A DNA stretch of 64,000 bases, taken from the NCBI GenBank assembly GCA_017509985.1, contig JAFWOE010000050.1, positions 29,838 to 93,837 on the forward strand. Reading direction: 5' to 3'. A program made the position numbers and the translations under genes. The notes beneath the pieces are model-generated. The model worked only from the letters and a program-made list of their open reading frames with translations. It searched no databases and was not told the origin of the DNA. Shown piece after piece: positions 1 to 9,124 of the stretch. Within the stretch, counting starts at the first letter, position 1; every line of letters begins with the position of its first letter. Source of the stretch: Lachnospiraceae bacterium. GTDB lineage: Bacteria > Bacillota > Clostridia > Lachnospirales > Lachnospiraceae.

Positions 1-1317
1 GCACAGATCGGAAACGAAATGGCCGGAAACCTCACACCGGTAACCATTCTGGCACTGGGACTGCTGATCATGGGCTTTTCTGTCAAGGCCTTTATCTTCC
101 CGTTCCATACCCCGGTTGTGGATTCCTACGCGACCGCTCCGGCACCCATATCCATGATGTTCTCCGGAACCGTCAACAAGATCGGTGTGCTGGGACTTAT
201 CCGTGTACTGTATCAGATGTTCCGTGTAATGGATAAAGAAGCGATGCAGATGACCCTGGTCGTCATCGGAATGGCTACGATGTTCATAGCGGTCACCTGC
301 GCACTGGCACAGCACAGGCTCAAGAGGCTGCTGGCCTACCACAGCATTTCCCAGGTAGGCTACGTTATCATGGCGATCGGCCTTGCGACTCCTCTGGGTG
401 TGACCGGCGGACTTTTCCATGCGATGAACCATACGGTGTTCAAGGGACTGCTGTTCCTCTGCGCCGGCGCGGTCTTCTACGCAGCCGGAACGACCAATAT
501 GGACAAGCTCGGCGGACTTTCCAAGAAGATGCCCCTCACCTGCGCATGCTTTATCGTCGGCGCTTTCGCGATCTCGGGCATTCCGCCGTTCAACGGCTTT
601 GCGTCAAAATGGATGATTTATCTTGCCGCGTACAACAAAGGCATGGAGACGGGCAACTTCCTTTATATCGCAGCCACTATCGTTGCCGTGGTAACATCGG
701 TTATGACGCTGGCTTCCTTCATTAAAGTCACACAGACGGTATTCTTCGGACAGCTTAAAGCGACAAATGATTATATCAGGGATGTGCCGCTTTCCATGAG
801 GATACCGATGTGGATCGGCTCGGCTCTCTGCATATTCTTAGGCGTAGGATACAATTTCGTCAATAAGACGATCCTGAATCCGGCTATGAATGCCGCGTTC
901 TCGGCAGAACGGTATTTCGATGTCATGATGGGCGACCCGGCAGCTGCTTCCGCCGGCACAAACTACACAATAAACCTGTCTGTCTGGAATCCGATCCTCT
1001 GGCTCGTACTTTTCGCTATCGTATTTGCCGCTGTGGCAATAGCGATCATCACTACGAAGAAGACGGTCGGCAAGGTCATGCTTTCCGGTTCCGACAATCA
1101 GGATCCCGATGGAAAATATGCGGTATTCTTCAGCGGTGAGAGATCACAGTATTCCCACGTTGTCGGCAGCGACATGTTCTGGGGATTCCGGAAGAACTTC
1201 AGCAAATACTTTGATGTATTTCATAAGTTCCACAACGGAAATGTAAACGATTACGCCACCTACTGTGTTGTCGGCGGAATCATCATTACGATAATCGTAT
1301 TCATATTTGTGAGATAG
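1..1317 (+). CDS. Antiporter-like membrane subunit of a group 4 hydrogenase/complex I-type complex, 5'-truncated
   Basis: This is the proton/ion-translocating subunit of the NuoN/NuoL/MrpD/EchA type. The reading frame is open to base 1, so the first residues, and probably the first third of the protein, lie outside the window. An ATG at 19 is internal, because the conserved FPFH-x-APAP block (the family's HTWLPDAH..APxPVSALLSG loop) comes within about 40 residues. The sequence also has the HSISQVGYV and HAMNHTVFKGLLFL helices with the conserved Lys and His residues, and GIPPFNGFASKW. Many hydrophobic segments follow. It lies 13 bp before a NuoH-like gene, which points to an energy-converting hydrogenase (Ech/Mbh/Hyf) or a related complex. 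The family is clear. Which complex it belongs to is inferred from the neighbours. Confidence 0.88.
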   Translation, partial: AQIGNEMAGNLTPVTILALGLLIMGFSVKAFIFPFHTPVVDSYATAPAPISMMFSGTVNKIGVLGLIRVLYQMFRVMDKEAMQMTLVVIGMATMFIAVTCALAQHRLKRLLAYHSISQVGYVIMAIGLATPLGVTGGLFHAMNHTVFKGLLFLCAGAVFYAAGTTNMDKLGGLSKKMPLTCACFIVGAFAISGIPPFNGFASKWMIYLAAYNKGMETGNFLYIAATIVAVVTSVMTLASFIKVTQTVFFGQLKATNDYIRDVPLSMRIPMWIGSALCIFLGVGYNFVNKTILNPAMNAAFSAERYFDVMMGDPAAASAGTNYTINLSVWNPILWLVLFAIVFAAVAIAIITTKKTVGKVMLSGSDNQDPDGKYAVFFSGERSQYSHVVGSDMFWGFRKNFSKYFDVFHKFHNGNVNDYATYCVVGGIIITIIVFIFVR

Positions 1318-1330
1318 GAGGTGTGAGAAA

Positions 1331-2281
1331 ATGATTGTTTTGACAACTATACTGCAAATATTGATTTTCCCGGGCTTCCTGTTCGCCTCCTTTATAGGAC
1401 TGCTCCTGGCCGGCATAGACAGAAAGGTCCTGGCCCGCATGCAGCATCGTATCGGACCGCCGATCATCCAGCCCATGTATGATTTCTTCAAGCTCTGCGG
1501 AAAAGAGACGATCGTACCGGCAGCGGCCAACAGGCACGTATACATGCTGGCACCGTGGGCTTCCCTTTGCAGCCTGATCGTCATGTGCCTGTTCATCCCG
1601 GTCGGCGGACTGACCTTCTTCTCCGGCAATGCGGACCTTATCATAATCATCTACCTGCTCACGATCCCGGCTGTCTGCCTGATCATCGGCGGATCGTCTT
1701 CGGGCTCGCCGTACGCGGCAGTAGGTATTTCAAGGGAAATGGTAACGATGATCGCCTATGAGCTTCCGCTCATCATCGTATTCCTGGCTATTGCGAGGGT
1801 CGTAGGCAGAGGAGAACTGGTTTTCTCCATCAAAACGGTTGCGGAATATCAGATTGCAAACGGTGCTCTGGTCTCGCACATCGCGCTTATACCGGCAGCG
1901 ATCGCCTTCCTGCTTATCATTCCTGCGGAAGTAGGCACCCAGCCTTTCGATACGGCAGAAGCGGAGACAGAGATCTGCGAAGGACCTCTCGTAGAATACA
2001 GCGGCAAACCGCTTGCGTTGTTCAAGCTGAATTCATCGCTGAAGATGTTCATAATGTCGGCGCTCTTCACAACACTGTTCATCGGTGTGGTATACACCGG
2101 GAACGTCATCGCGGATGTTGTCATCTTCGTCGCAATCTGCTGCCTGGTAACGATCATCTGCATGACTCTAGTCCATGCGGTAACAGCAAGACTGAAGATC
2201 GAACATCTTTTCAAGTTTTACTGGACCGTTGTGGCAGGGATCGCTCTGGTGAGCCTTATCCTTGTCTGGGCAGGCTTATAA
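1331..2281 (+). CDS. NuoH/EchB-like membrane subunit
   Basis: A 316-residue integral membrane protein of the respiratory complex I subunit 1 family (NuoH, EchB, HycD, CooK). It anchors the hydrophilic electron-transfer arm to the membrane and forms the coupling channel. Visible family marks are DRKVLARMQHRIGP near residue 33, the PMYDFFKLCGKE segment, and the acidic loop AEVGTQPFDTAEAETEICEG near residue 200 with EYSGKPLALF after it. The start is set by a strong AGGAGGTG site ending seven bases before the ATG. It sits between the antiporter-like gene and a NuoB-like gene, with no spare intergenic space. Confidence 0.9.
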   Translation: MIVLTTILQILIFPGFLFASFIGLLLAGIDRKVLARMQHRIGPPIIQPMYDFFKLCGKETIVPAAANRHVYMLAPWASLCSLIVMCLFIPVGGLTFFSGNADLIIIIYLLTIPAVCLIIGGSSSGSPYAAVGISREMVTMIAYELPLIIVFLAIARVVGRGELVFSIKTVAEYQIANGALVSHIALIPAAIAFLLIIPAEVGTQPFDTAEAETEICEGPLVEYSGKPLALFKLNSSLKMFIMSALFTTLFIGVVYTGNVIADVVIFVAICCLVTIICMTLVHAVTARLKIEHLFKFYWTVVAGIALVSLILVWAGL

Positions 2282-2300
2282 TACAGGGGGTGATAATCGA

Positions 2301-2753
2301 ATGAGCGTATTAAGTAAAATAATAGCCGACAGTGCTTCAAAATCTCCGTGGATCTATCATATCAATACAGGATCCTGCAATGGCTGCGATATCGAGCTGG
2401 TAGCGGTCCTTACGCCGCGGTACGACGCGGAACGGTTCGGCTTCAAGCTTACCGGCAGTCCGAGACACGCTGATATCGTTGTTGTTTCCGGACCCATAAC
2501 CACACAGTCGGAAGAAAGACTGAAGAGAACGCTGGAACAGGTCCCGGAGCCCAAGTGCGTGGTTTCCTTGGGATCCTGCCCCCAGTCCGGCAATGTTTTC
2601 AAGGGAAGCTATTCCATTGAAGGTCCGCTGGAAAAATATGTACATGTAGACGTAACGGTTGCGGGATGCACTCCCAAACCGGAAGCGGTAATCGAAGGCC
2701 TTTACAAAGCGGCCGGGATATTAAAAAAGAAGAGGGAGGCGATGAAGAAATGA
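2301..2753 (+). CDS. NuoB/EchC-like [NiFe] hydrogenase small-subunit-type Fe-S protein
   Basis: A 150-residue protein of the NADH dehydrogenase 20 kDa / hydrogenase small subunit family, which carries the [4Fe-4S] cluster next to the active site. The cluster ligands are visible as TGSCNGCD (about residues 24-30), GSCPQSG and AGCTPKPEA. The ATG at 2301 is chosen over upstream codons because a GGGGGTGA stretch precedes it and the family begins here. It overlaps the next gene by four bases (ATGA), so the two are probably translationally coupled. Its usual partner, the large subunit with CxxC nickel motifs, is not in the window. Confidence 0.9.
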   Translation: MSVLSKIIADSASKSPWIYHINTGSCNGCDIELVAVLTPRYDAERFGFKLTGSPRHADIVVVSGPITTQSEERLKRTLEQVPEPKCVVSLGSCPQSGNVFKGSYSIEGPLEKYVHVDVTVAGCTPKPEAVIEGLYKAAGILKKKREAMKK

Positions 2754-3490
2754 TGTTTCCCTATTTACCGTTAGCCATCAGGAATTTTTTCACCAGGCCG
2801 AGCACGGTTCAGTTTCCGAAGGTGCCCGTCGAGGCAAAGAAAAACTACAGAGGCTGGCTGGCCTATGATCCGGAAAAGTGTGTGAACTGCGGCATGTGCA
2901 TAAAGGTGTGCTCTCCTTCCGCCATTACACGTACGGTAGAACCGGTGGAAGGCGGAGAAAAGATAACCTATGAGTTCAACATGACTTCCTGTACTTTCTG
3001 CGCGACCTGTGTGGACTTCTGTTCTACAAAAGCCATACATATGACAGAAAACTATCATATGGTATCCGAGGATCCGAAAGATCTTGTCACCGTCGGTTCC
3101 AGGATCAAGGAAACAAAGAACAAGAACAAAAAGCTTACCTGCGGCGATGCCTGCGTATTCTGTACGCTTTGCGCAAAGAACTGTCCGGAGGAAGCGATCA
3201 CCGTCGATCGGGCAGAGAAAAAATGGGAAGTTGACCACAGCGCATGCGTAAAATGCGGTATCTGCGTTGAAAAGTGCCCGAAGAAATGTCTTTCCTTTGA
3301 AGAACCGGCAGAAGAAAAGCTTACCTGCGGCGATGACTGTGTGTTCTGTACATTGTGCGCAAAGAACTGCCCGCAGGATGCCATTACGGTAGACAGAGCA
3401 GAGAAAAAATGGGAAGTTGACCACAGTGCATGCGTAAAATGCGGAATTTGTGTTGACAAATGCCCGAAGAAATGTCTATCATTTCAGTAA
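2750..3490 (+). CDS. Polyferredoxin subunit, NuoI/EchF-like with tandem-duplicated ferredoxin modules
   Basis: A 246-residue electron-transfer protein. The N-terminal part (about residues 1-127) is an ordinary EchF/NuoI-type subunit with two CxxCxxCxxxC motifs (CVNCGMCIKVC at 44-54 and CTFCATCVDFC). It is followed by two nearly identical 62-residue modules (residues 128-189 and 190-246), each with two more motifs (CVFCTLCAKNC and CVKCGICxxKC). That makes about six [4Fe-4S] clusters where two are usual. The ATG at 2750 overlaps the previous stop and follows GAGGGAGG. It is the last gene of the operon, with a terminator 23 bases downstream. It probably passes electrons between soluble ferredoxin and the NuoB-like subunit. 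Confidence 0.88.
   Translation: MMFPYLPLAIRNFFTRPSTVQFPKVPVEAKKNYRGWLAYDPEKCVNCGMCIKVCSPSAITRTVEPVEGGEKITYEFNMTSCTFCATCVDFCSTKAIHMTENYHMVSEDPKDLVTVGSRIKETKNKNKKLTCGDACVFCTLCAKNCPEEAITVDRAEKKWEVDHSACVKCGICVEKCPKKCLSFEEPAEEKLTCGDDCVFCTLCAKNCPQDAITVDRAEKKWEVDHSACVKCGICVDKCPKKCLSFQ
3131..3490 (+). repeat. In-frame 186-bp tandem duplication inside the polyferredoxin gene
   Basis: Copy one is 3131-3316 and copy two 3317-3490 (the second ends at the stop). Both begin AAGCTTACCTGCGGCGATG, and both encode a two-cluster ferredoxin module differing at only a few residues (for example NCPEEAI versus NCPQDAI, CVEKC versus CVDKC). The low divergence suggests a recent duplication, or gene conversion between the copies. 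Confidence 0.9.
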
Positions 3491-3513
3491 ATGATCAGGC
3501 AGTGTTCTTAGAA

Positions 3514-3540
3514 GGAGGCTGTTGAACAGCCTCCTTTTAG
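3514..3540 (+). terminator. Rho-independent terminator after the hydrogenase-type operon
   Basis: A perfect GGAGGCTGTT / AACAGCCTCC stem is followed directly by TTTTAG, 23 bases after the polyferredoxin stop. The remainder of 3491-3658 shows no gene and holds the upstream region of the next operon. Confidence 0.9.
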
Positions 3541-3658
3541 ATTTCCTTTAACGGTTTATTACAGCACTGCGTTGATGCATTGGCTTCCGGATATTGAAAA
3601 TGAAAAGCGATCCGGGACTTATGTCTTTTTCAAACAGAGAGAGGAGCATAGTATAGTT

Positions 3659-5476
3659 ATGAGGATTTCTGGCAAACGAAGATTATTCGTTGTTGCTGTC
3701 CTGTGCATGATCACATTCTCGATCGGGATGTTATCCGTGTTCGGCAGCTCAAAGAAAGTTTCGGCAGATGAACAGCTCATCGCACCTGCAGCTGCAGAGA
3801 CCGGTTTTTCGGTCGATTACGGCGACGGACCGGTGGATTTTGATCTGACGGATGCGGACTCCGCAATGGAGTATGTAGACAGCTACGCGGACAATCTGGG
3901 TTCGGATGCGGAATTTGACAGCCACATCGGTCTGGCAATCGATAAAGTAAGAGAAGATATCGGTGCTTATGCGACATTCTGGTCGCTGCTTGCCCCGATC
4001 GTTGCGATCGTACTTGCGCTTATTACAAAAGAAGTATATTCCTCCCTTGTGATCGGAATCATTGTCGGCGGTGTAATCTACGCGGGCGGCAATTTTGAGA
4101 AAACGCTCGTGCACGTCGTCAGTGACGGCTTCATTGCCAACCTGGCGGATTCCTATAACATGGGCATCATCATCTTCCTGGTCCTTCTGGGAACCCTGGT
4201 CGCGATCATGAACAAGGCCGGCGGATCCGCTGCGTTTGGAAGATGGGCATCCAACAGGATCAAATCCCGCGCCGGAGCTCAGCTTGCCACGATCGTGCTC
4301 GGCATTCTGATCTTTATTGATGATTATTTCAACTGCCTTACGGTCGGTTCCGTAATGCGTCCGGTATCGGATGAGAATAAGATCTCCAGAGCCAAACTGG
4401 CGTACCTTATCGATTCCACAGCGGCGCCGGTATGTATTATTGCTCCGATCTCGTCCTGGGCGGCAGCGGTAGCCGGTTTTGCAAACGGGGCAGGTGCGGA
4501 GAGCGGAATCGCGCTTTTCATTAAAGCGATCCCGTACAACTTCTATGCGATCCTGACGATCGTCATGATGATCTTCCTGGCAATTACGGGTCTGGAGTAC
4601 GGCCCGATGAAAAAGCATGAAGACAACGCGAAGAACAACGGGGACCTGTTCACCACAGGTGAATTTGCGGCAATGGCAGATCTGGAAGCGAACCCGAAAG
4701 GAAGGGTCCTGGATCTGATCTTCCCCATTGTTGTTCTCATCATTACCTGCATCATCGGCATGATCTATTCCGGCGGGTTCTTTGAGGGAGAAAGCTTTGT
4801 TGATGCTTTCTCGAACAGCGATGCTTCCGTAGGACTTGCGTACGGCGCATTTGTTACAGTAATAATCACTGTTATCTATTTTGTCTTCCGCAGAACGATC
4901 AAATTCAAGGAGCTCATGAGCTGCCTTCCGGAAGGCTTCAAAGCCATGGTACCGGCGATCCTGATCCTGGCCTGCGCATGGACTCTGAAGGCAATGACGG
5001 ATTCTCTGGGAGCAAAGATCTATATTTCACAGCTCGTAGAGGGAAGCGCAGCGGCCTTCCAGATGCTTCTTCCGGCGATCATCTTCCTGATCGCGGTAGG
5101 ACTTTCCTTCGCGACAGGAACCTCCTGGGGAACATTCGGTATCCTTATCCCGATCGTCCTTTCGGTATTCTCAGCAGGACAGCCGATCACGATCGTTGCG
5201 ATCTCTGCCTGCATGGCCGGTGCTGTCTGCGGTGACCACTGCTCGCCGATCTCGGATACGACGATTATGGCCTCTGCGGGAGCGCAGTGTGACCATATCA
5301 ATCACGTATCCACGCAGCTTCCTTATGCGTTAACGGTTGCGGCCGTTTCCGCGGTAAGCTATATTATAGCAGGAGTGGTCAGCAACTGGGTCGTTGTTCT
5401 GCCCATTGCGATCGTCCTTATGATCGTAACGCTTTTAATTATCAGACATAACGTAGTAAAAGGAGAAAAGGCATGA
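3659..5476 (+). CDS. NhaC-family Na+/H+ antiporter-type transporter
   Basis: A 605-residue membrane protein of the NhaC family (PF03553), whose members exchange Na+ for H+ or for small organic acids. It has an N-terminal hydrophobic segment, a roughly 70-residue polar extension, and then many membrane helices. Family marks are [18 protein letters not shown] near residue 220, [13 protein letters not shown] near residue 485, and the C-terminal [16 protein letters not shown]. The ATG at 3659 follows GAGGAG, and upstream in-frame codons lack such a site. The gene ends in ATGA overlapping argG, so it is probably co-translated with an arginine biosynthesis gene, an unusual pairing. Some family members move organic or amino acids, so a substrate linked to arginine metabolism is possible but not shown. 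Confidence 0.88.
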   Translation: MRISGKRRLFVVAVLCMITFSIGMLSVFGSSKKVSADEQLIAPAAAETGFSVDYGDGPVDFDLTDADSAMEYVDSYADNLGSDAEFDSHIGLAIDKVREDIGAYATFWSLLAPIVAIVLALITKEVYSSLVIGIIVGGVIYAGGNFEKTLVHVVSDGFIANLADSYNMGIIIFLVLLGTLVAIMNKAGGSAAFGRWASNRIKSRAGAQLATIVLGILIFIDDYFNCLTVGSVMRPVSDENKISRAKLAYLIDSTAAPVCIIAPISSWAAAVAGFANGAGAESGIALFIKAIPYNFYAILTIVMMIFLAITGLEYGPMKKHEDNAKNNGDLFTTGEFAAMADLEANPKGRVLDLIFPIVVLIITCIIGMIYSGGFFEGESFVDAFSNSDASVGLAYGAFVTVIITVIYFVFRRTIKFKELMSCLPEGFKAMVPAILILACAWTLKAMTDSLGAKIYISQLVEGSAAAFQMLLPAIIFLIAVGLSFATGTSWGTFGILIPIVLSVFSAGQPITIVAISACMAGAVCGDHCSPISDTTIMASAGAQCDHINHVSTQLPYALTVAAVSAVSYIIAGVVSNWVVVLPIAIVLMIVTLLIIRHNVVKGEKA

Positions 5477-6687
5477 ATAAAGCGGATATAAAGAAGGTAG
5501 TGCTTGCATACTCGGGCGGACTGGATACCTCGATCATTATTCCGTGGTTAAAAGAGAATTACAACAACTGTGAAGTCATCGCCGTATCCGGCAACGTCGG
5601 ACAGGCGGACGAGCTGGAAGGCCTGGAGGAAAAAGCCCTCAAGACAGGAGCATCCAAGCTTTATGTACTGGATCTGACCGATGATTATGTAGATAACTAT
5701 ATCATTCCCACGATGAAGGCCGGAGCTATTTACGAAGAGTATCTCCTGGGTACTTCCCATGCCAGACCCTGCATCGCCAAAGGCCTTGTAGAGATCGCTC
5801 TTAAGGAAAAAGCCGACGCCATCTGCCACGGCTGCACCGGCAAGGGCAACGACCAGGTTCGTTTTGAACTGGCCATCAAGCATTTCGCTCCGAACATGCC
5901 TATCATCGCTCCGTGGAGAGAATGGGATATCAAATCCAGGGATGAAGAGATCGACTATGCGGAAGCTCATAATGTACCGCTTAAGATAAACCGTGAGACG
6001 AATTACTCTAAGGACAAGAACCTCTGGCATCTTTCGCATGAGGGCCTTGATCTTGAAGACACCGGGAACGAGCCGCTTTACGACAAAGAAGGCTTCCTGG
6101 AAATGGGCGTTTCGCCTCTGAAGGCACCGGACGAGCCTACTTATATCACGATCGATTTTGAGCAGGGGATCCCGGTTGCCCTTAATGATGAAAAGCTTAC
6201 CGCCAAAGAGATCATCCTTAAGCTCAACGAGCTCGGCGGAGCCAACGGCATAGGCCTTCTGGATATCGTAGAGAACAGGCTTGTCGGCATGAAGTGCCGC
6301 GGCGTGTACGAGACCCCTGGCGGAACCATCCTTTACAGGGCTCATGAGTATCTCGAAAGCGTCTGCCTTGACAAGATGACTCTGCACGAAAAGCAGAGAC
6401 TGGCCATCACTTTCGCGGAACTGGTTTACAACGGCCAGTGGTTCACACCGCTGCGTGAAGCACTTTCCGCGTTCGTCGACAAGACGCAGGAAAGAGTTAC
6501 AGGCAAGGTAAGGCTCAAACTCTACAAAGGCAACATCATCAAAGCCGGCGTATGGAGTCCCTACTCCCTTTACAGCGAAGAGATCGCTACCTTCGGCGAA
6601 AGCGATTACAATCAGGCTGATTCCGCAGGTTTTATCAACCTTTTCGGACTGCCGATCAAGGTCCAGGCCATGGTCGACGGAAAGTGA
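5473..6687 (+). CDS. argG: Argininosuccinate synthase
   Basis: A 404-residue enzyme of full family length that joins citrulline and aspartate using ATP. It is the seventh step of arginine biosynthesis and cytoplasmic. The [18 protein letters not shown]-pyrophosphatase P-loop lies at residues 13-27, followed by the [14 protein letters not shown] block and [16 protein letters not shown]. The ATG overlaps the antiporter stop codon and has AGGAG upstream. The argH partner is not adjacent: about 2.6 kb, including a three-gene methyltransferase cassette, separates them. A decayed copy of the argG 3' end is found next to argH. Confidence 0.97.
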   Translation: MNKADIKKVVLAYSGGLDTSIIIPWLKENYNNCEVIAVSGNVGQADELEGLEEKALKTGASKLYVLDLTDDYVDNYIIPTMKAGAIYEEYLLGTSHARPCIAKGLVEIALKEKADAICHGCTGKGNDQVRFELAIKHFAPNMPIIAPWREWDIKSRDEEIDYAEAHNVPLKINRETNYSKDKNLWHLSHEGLDLEDTGNEPLYDKEGFLEMGVSPLKAPDEPTYITIDFEQGIPVALNDEKLTAKEIILKLNELGGANGIGLLDIVENRLVGMKCRGVYETPGGTILYRAHEYLESVCLDKMTLHEKQRLAITFAELVYNGQWFTPLREALSAFVDKTQERVTGKVRLKLYKGNIIKAGVWSPYSLYSEEIATFGESDYNQADSAGFINLFGLPIKVQAMVDGK

Positions 6688-6732
6688 TCTGCAGAATCGT
6701 ATGCCAACTGACAACATAACAGACTTTGATTT

Positions 6733-6764
6733 CATAAGTGCCGGCCTTCAGGCCGGCACTTATG
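6733..6764. terminator. Strong 14-bp hairpin after argG, possible terminator
   Basis: CATAAGTGCCGGCC and its exact reverse complement are separated by TTCA. No T tract follows on either strand, so this may be a weak terminator or an mRNA-stabilising hairpin. The gene-free stretch 6688-7021 otherwise holds the promoter of the next gene and its leader of about 130 bases, in which I see no cobalamin-riboswitch signature. Confidence 0.55.
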
Positions 6765-6853
6765 ATCAGATCGTGAAAGACTCTGTTAAAGCATCAGGAA
6801 ATTACAGTTAATATGCGGGATTCGTCTGAGCATAGCCTTGTGCTGCTGACAGG

Positions 6854-6882
6854 TTGAAATCGAAAAGGAAATCAAATATTAT
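6854..6882 (+). promoter_or_regulatory. Sigma-A-type promoter for the UroD/CobW/His-rich cassette
   Basis: TTGAAA (6854-6859), a spacer of exactly 17 bases, and TATTAT (6877-6882). It lies about 140 bases before the first cassette gene, so the cassette is probably transcribed separately from argG. Confidence 0.6.
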
Positions 6883-7021
6883 TAAAGAAGCGACAGCTTC
6901 CAGTTTTTATGCAGCCGATGTTCTGATCCCTTCCCAAAGGCATATTTTCGAAACAGGACGGGTCTTTTGTTCAGACATCCGGATCGATGCGGAAGAAATC
7001 GAAGAAGGAGGGCTTTTCAAA

Positions 7022-8008
7022 ATGATGACACGCAAAGACAATTTGATGGCGATCTTTAATCACCAGTCGCACGATCATATTGGAAGTATGATGGATATGG
7101 TCCAGGTCGGCGGGGACGCCGAGGCTTTTGAAAACGGCCCTGCGGGAGGTACCGGCGGCCCGGACGGATTCGGCCTGGTCTGGAGACGAACAACATCTGG
7201 GTTCGGCGGCGGAACACCGGCTCCGAACCAGAATCTGATCCCCGATATCTGTGACTGGAAAGAGGTCGTTCATTTCCCCGATATTGCGAATTACGACTGG
7301 GAAGGCCAGGCCAGGGCCCAGCTGACCGGCATCGACCGCAATGAAAAAGTGATCGATTACTGCTGCTGGAACGGACCGTTTTTGCGCCTGGTCGATATGA
7401 TGGGCATGGTAGAGGGGCTTATGGCTTTTGCCAGCGAGCCGGAAGCCTGCGAGGAATTTCTGAACGCTTATACGGATTACCGCATCAGCACCCTTCCTTA
7501 TATTGTCAAATACTTTGAACCGGACGTCATCACACTTTTCGATGACTTCGCTCATGAGAGAGGCCTGTTCATTTCACCGAATACCTATAACGAACTGATC
7601 GTTCCGCAGCATAAACGCTGGACCGAGGCGGTCCGTTCCTACGGCATTATCCCGGATATGCATGTCTGCGGAAAACCCGAAGCGGTCGCTCCCGGCTTTA
7701 TCGACGAAGGCTTTGAAGCGTGGCAGATCGTGCAGCCGGAAAATGATATTGTCAGCCTCCAGAAAGAGACTGCCGACAAACTGGCACTCATCGGCTGCTG
7801 GGACCTCCAGGGCAAATGGATCACGCCCGGAGTTACGCCCACCGAGGAAGAACTGCGCGCCAAGATCCGCGAAGCGATTGACAATTACGGCCCCGGAGGA
7901 AATGTTGCGATATTCTGCATGATCATGAACCCTCAGGTGGATTTCGCTGAGTCCTCGGCAATCATGCACGACGAGATCGTGAAATACGGAACAGGCTATT
8001 ACTGCTGA
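7022..8008 (+). CDS. Uroporphyrinogen decarboxylase-family (MtaA/CmuA-type) methyltransferase-like protein
   Basis: A 328-residue cytoplasmic protein of the UroD superfamily. Members either decarboxylate uroporphyrinogen or, as in MtaA/MtbA/CmuA, move methyl groups between corrinoid proteins and a thiol or folate using zinc. Here His214-x-Cys216 (DMHVCGKP) and Cys299 (AIFCMIMNP) match the spacing of the zinc-binding H-x-C...C set of the methyltransferase branch, which true HemE lacks. The ATG at 7022 follows AAGGAGGG. The frame could be extended to a TTG at 6854, but that overlaps the promoter. The next genes encode a CobW GTPase and a His-rich protein, consistent with metal loading. No corrinoid protein gene is adjacent, so the methyl donor is unknown. 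Confidence 0.8.
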   Translation: MMTRKDNLMAIFNHQSHDHIGSMMDMVQVGGDAEAFENGPAGGTGGPDGFGLVWRRTTSGFGGGTPAPNQNLIPDICDWKEVVHFPDIANYDWEGQARAQLTGIDRNEKVIDYCCWNGPFLRLVDMMGMVEGLMAFASEPEACEEFLNAYTDYRISTLPYIVKYFEPDVITLFDDFAHERGLFISPNTYNELIVPQHKRWTEAVRSYGIIPDMHVCGKPEAVAPGFIDEGFEAWQIVQPENDIVSLQKETADKLALIGCWDLQGKWITPGVTPTEEELRAKIREAIDNYGPGGNVAIFCMIMNPQVDFAESSAIMHDEIVKYGTGYYC

Positions 8009-8042
8009 ATATAACTGACGGAGTAATAAATCGGAGGTCAGT

Positions 8043-8636
8043 ATGAAGATCCTTTTGGTAGGCGGTTTTTTAGGCTCGGGAAAAACGAGTTTCATACTTC
8101 AGCTGGCGCACTATATGGCTGAAAAAATGGGGATCGCAAATATTGCGGTCCTCGAAAACGAAATAGGCGAGCTGAGCATCGATGATAAACTGATAAAAGG
8201 TTCTGGCTTTGAAGTGAGGAGCCTTTTCTCCGGTTGTGTCTGCTGCAGTATGGCAGGGGAGCTTCCTGTCACGATCCATACGATCGAAAAGGAGATCCAT
8301 CCGGACTGGCTGCTCATGGAAGCCACCGGACTGGCATTCCCGGACTCCATCCGGGATAATATTGAATTCAGTCTTGGAATTACCTGCAGGATCTGCTCCC
8401 TTGCGGATGCGAAACGCTGGGACCGCATCATCCAGGCAATGAACGAGCTGGTCTCCGATCAGATCGCTTCGGCAGACGTCGTTCTGATCAATAAAATCGA
8501 TCTTGTGGATGAAGAAACCCTGAAAAGGGTGGAAGAATCTGTCAGGAACATAAACAGCAAAGCGTATGTTTCGCCCATGTGCGCCGGGAACGAGATTCCG
8601 GAAGGCATATTTGAAGAAGTGCTCCGGGAGGTGTGA
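8043..8636 (+). CDS. CobW/COG0523-type metallochaperone GTPase, short form
   Basis: A 197-residue G3E-family GTPase. It has the Walker A GGFLGSGKT (residues 7-15), a switch region ENEIGE, the diagnostic metal-binding CxCC motif SGCVCC (Cys65, 67, 68) and the nucleotide-specifying INKIDL near residue 150. Proteins of this family deliver zinc, cobalt or other metals to client enzymes. The C-terminal CobW_C domain of long members is missing, so this is a minimal version. It begins at a strong GGAGGT site 34 bases after the UroD-like gene and overlaps the His-rich gene. The context suggests that the UroD-like protein is the client, which is inference. Confidence 0.87.
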   Translation: MKILLVGGFLGSGKTSFILQLAHYMAEKMGIANIAVLENEIGELSIDDKLIKGSGFEVRSLFSGCVCCSMAGELPVTIHTIEKEIHPDWLLMEATGLAFPDSIRDNIEFSLGITCRICSLADAKRWDRIIQAMNELVSDQIASADVVLINKIDLVDEETLKRVEESVRNINSKAYVSPMCAGNEIPEGIFEEVLREV

Positions 8637-8638
8637 AG

Positions 8639-9106
8639 ATGGCAGAGGAAAAAGATTTTATTACAGAGGAAGATCATCACGGACACGGGCACAGTCATGT
8701 GCATGATTGCAGTCATGAACATCATGATCACGACAGCTATCACGATCATGATCATCATCACGGAACAGTGCACATCTCGCATCACGAGGGTGCAGTCATC
8801 GGCGCGATGCAGGGCAGCATTCCAATCGCCGATTACGACAAAGCAGAAAAACTCCTGGCTTCAAAGATGCGCGAAGCGGGCCGCCTGGTGACGGAAGCAG
8901 GAGGAATCATTGGCCACATTAAGTTTATTGTGACGGAAGCCGGCCGCTGCGGGCAGATCTCTGTTACGGATACCGATGAACACATCCGGCATTTCGAAGG
9001 AGGAAACTGCCGTGCGGAAGGCGTTGCGATCGTTTTCGGTGTGGCTGATGATAAACTGACGGAGATCCTGACGGATACGATAGGAAAAATACTGGAGAAG
9101 GGATAA
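8639..9106 (+). CDS. Histidine-rich probable metal-binding protein
   Basis: A 155-residue protein. After an acidic start comes a run of about 37 residues holding roughly 18 histidines (HHGHGHSHVHD, HEHHDHD, HDHDHHHG), like the metal-storage tails of HypB, SlyD and ZnuA/CobW-linked proteins. The remaining 105 residues form a soluble domain with no recognised family (starting AVIGAMQGSIPIADYD). The ATG at 8639 is preceded seven bases upstream by GGGAGG. A GTG at 8633 overlaps the cobW-like stop. The gene is translationally linked to the CobW-like GTPase, so a metal-buffering partner role is the simplest reading. The metal could be Zn, Co or Ni. Confidence 0.8.
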   Translation: MAEEKDFITEEDHHGHGHSHVHDCSHEHHDHDSYHDHDHHHGTVHISHHEGAVIGAMQGSIPIADYDKAEKLLASKMREAGRLVTEAGGIIGHIKFIVTEAGRCGQISVTDTDEHIRHFEGGNCRAEGVAIVFGVADDKLTEILTDTIGKILEKG

Positions 9107-9124
9107 ACCACAAAACAATAACAG

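Noticed and set aside
5548..6735. A 395-codon open frame antisense to argG
   Set aside because: It is the mirror of a well-conserved argG with no family resemblance or ribosome site. Long antisense frames are common in this GC range.
6733..6764. Confident rho-independent terminator after argG
   Set aside because: The stem is perfect, but neither side carries a T tract, so it is listed only as possible.
6883..7021. Cobalamin riboswitch before the UroD-like gene
   Set aside because: No B12-box consensus or the expected long structured leader was found.
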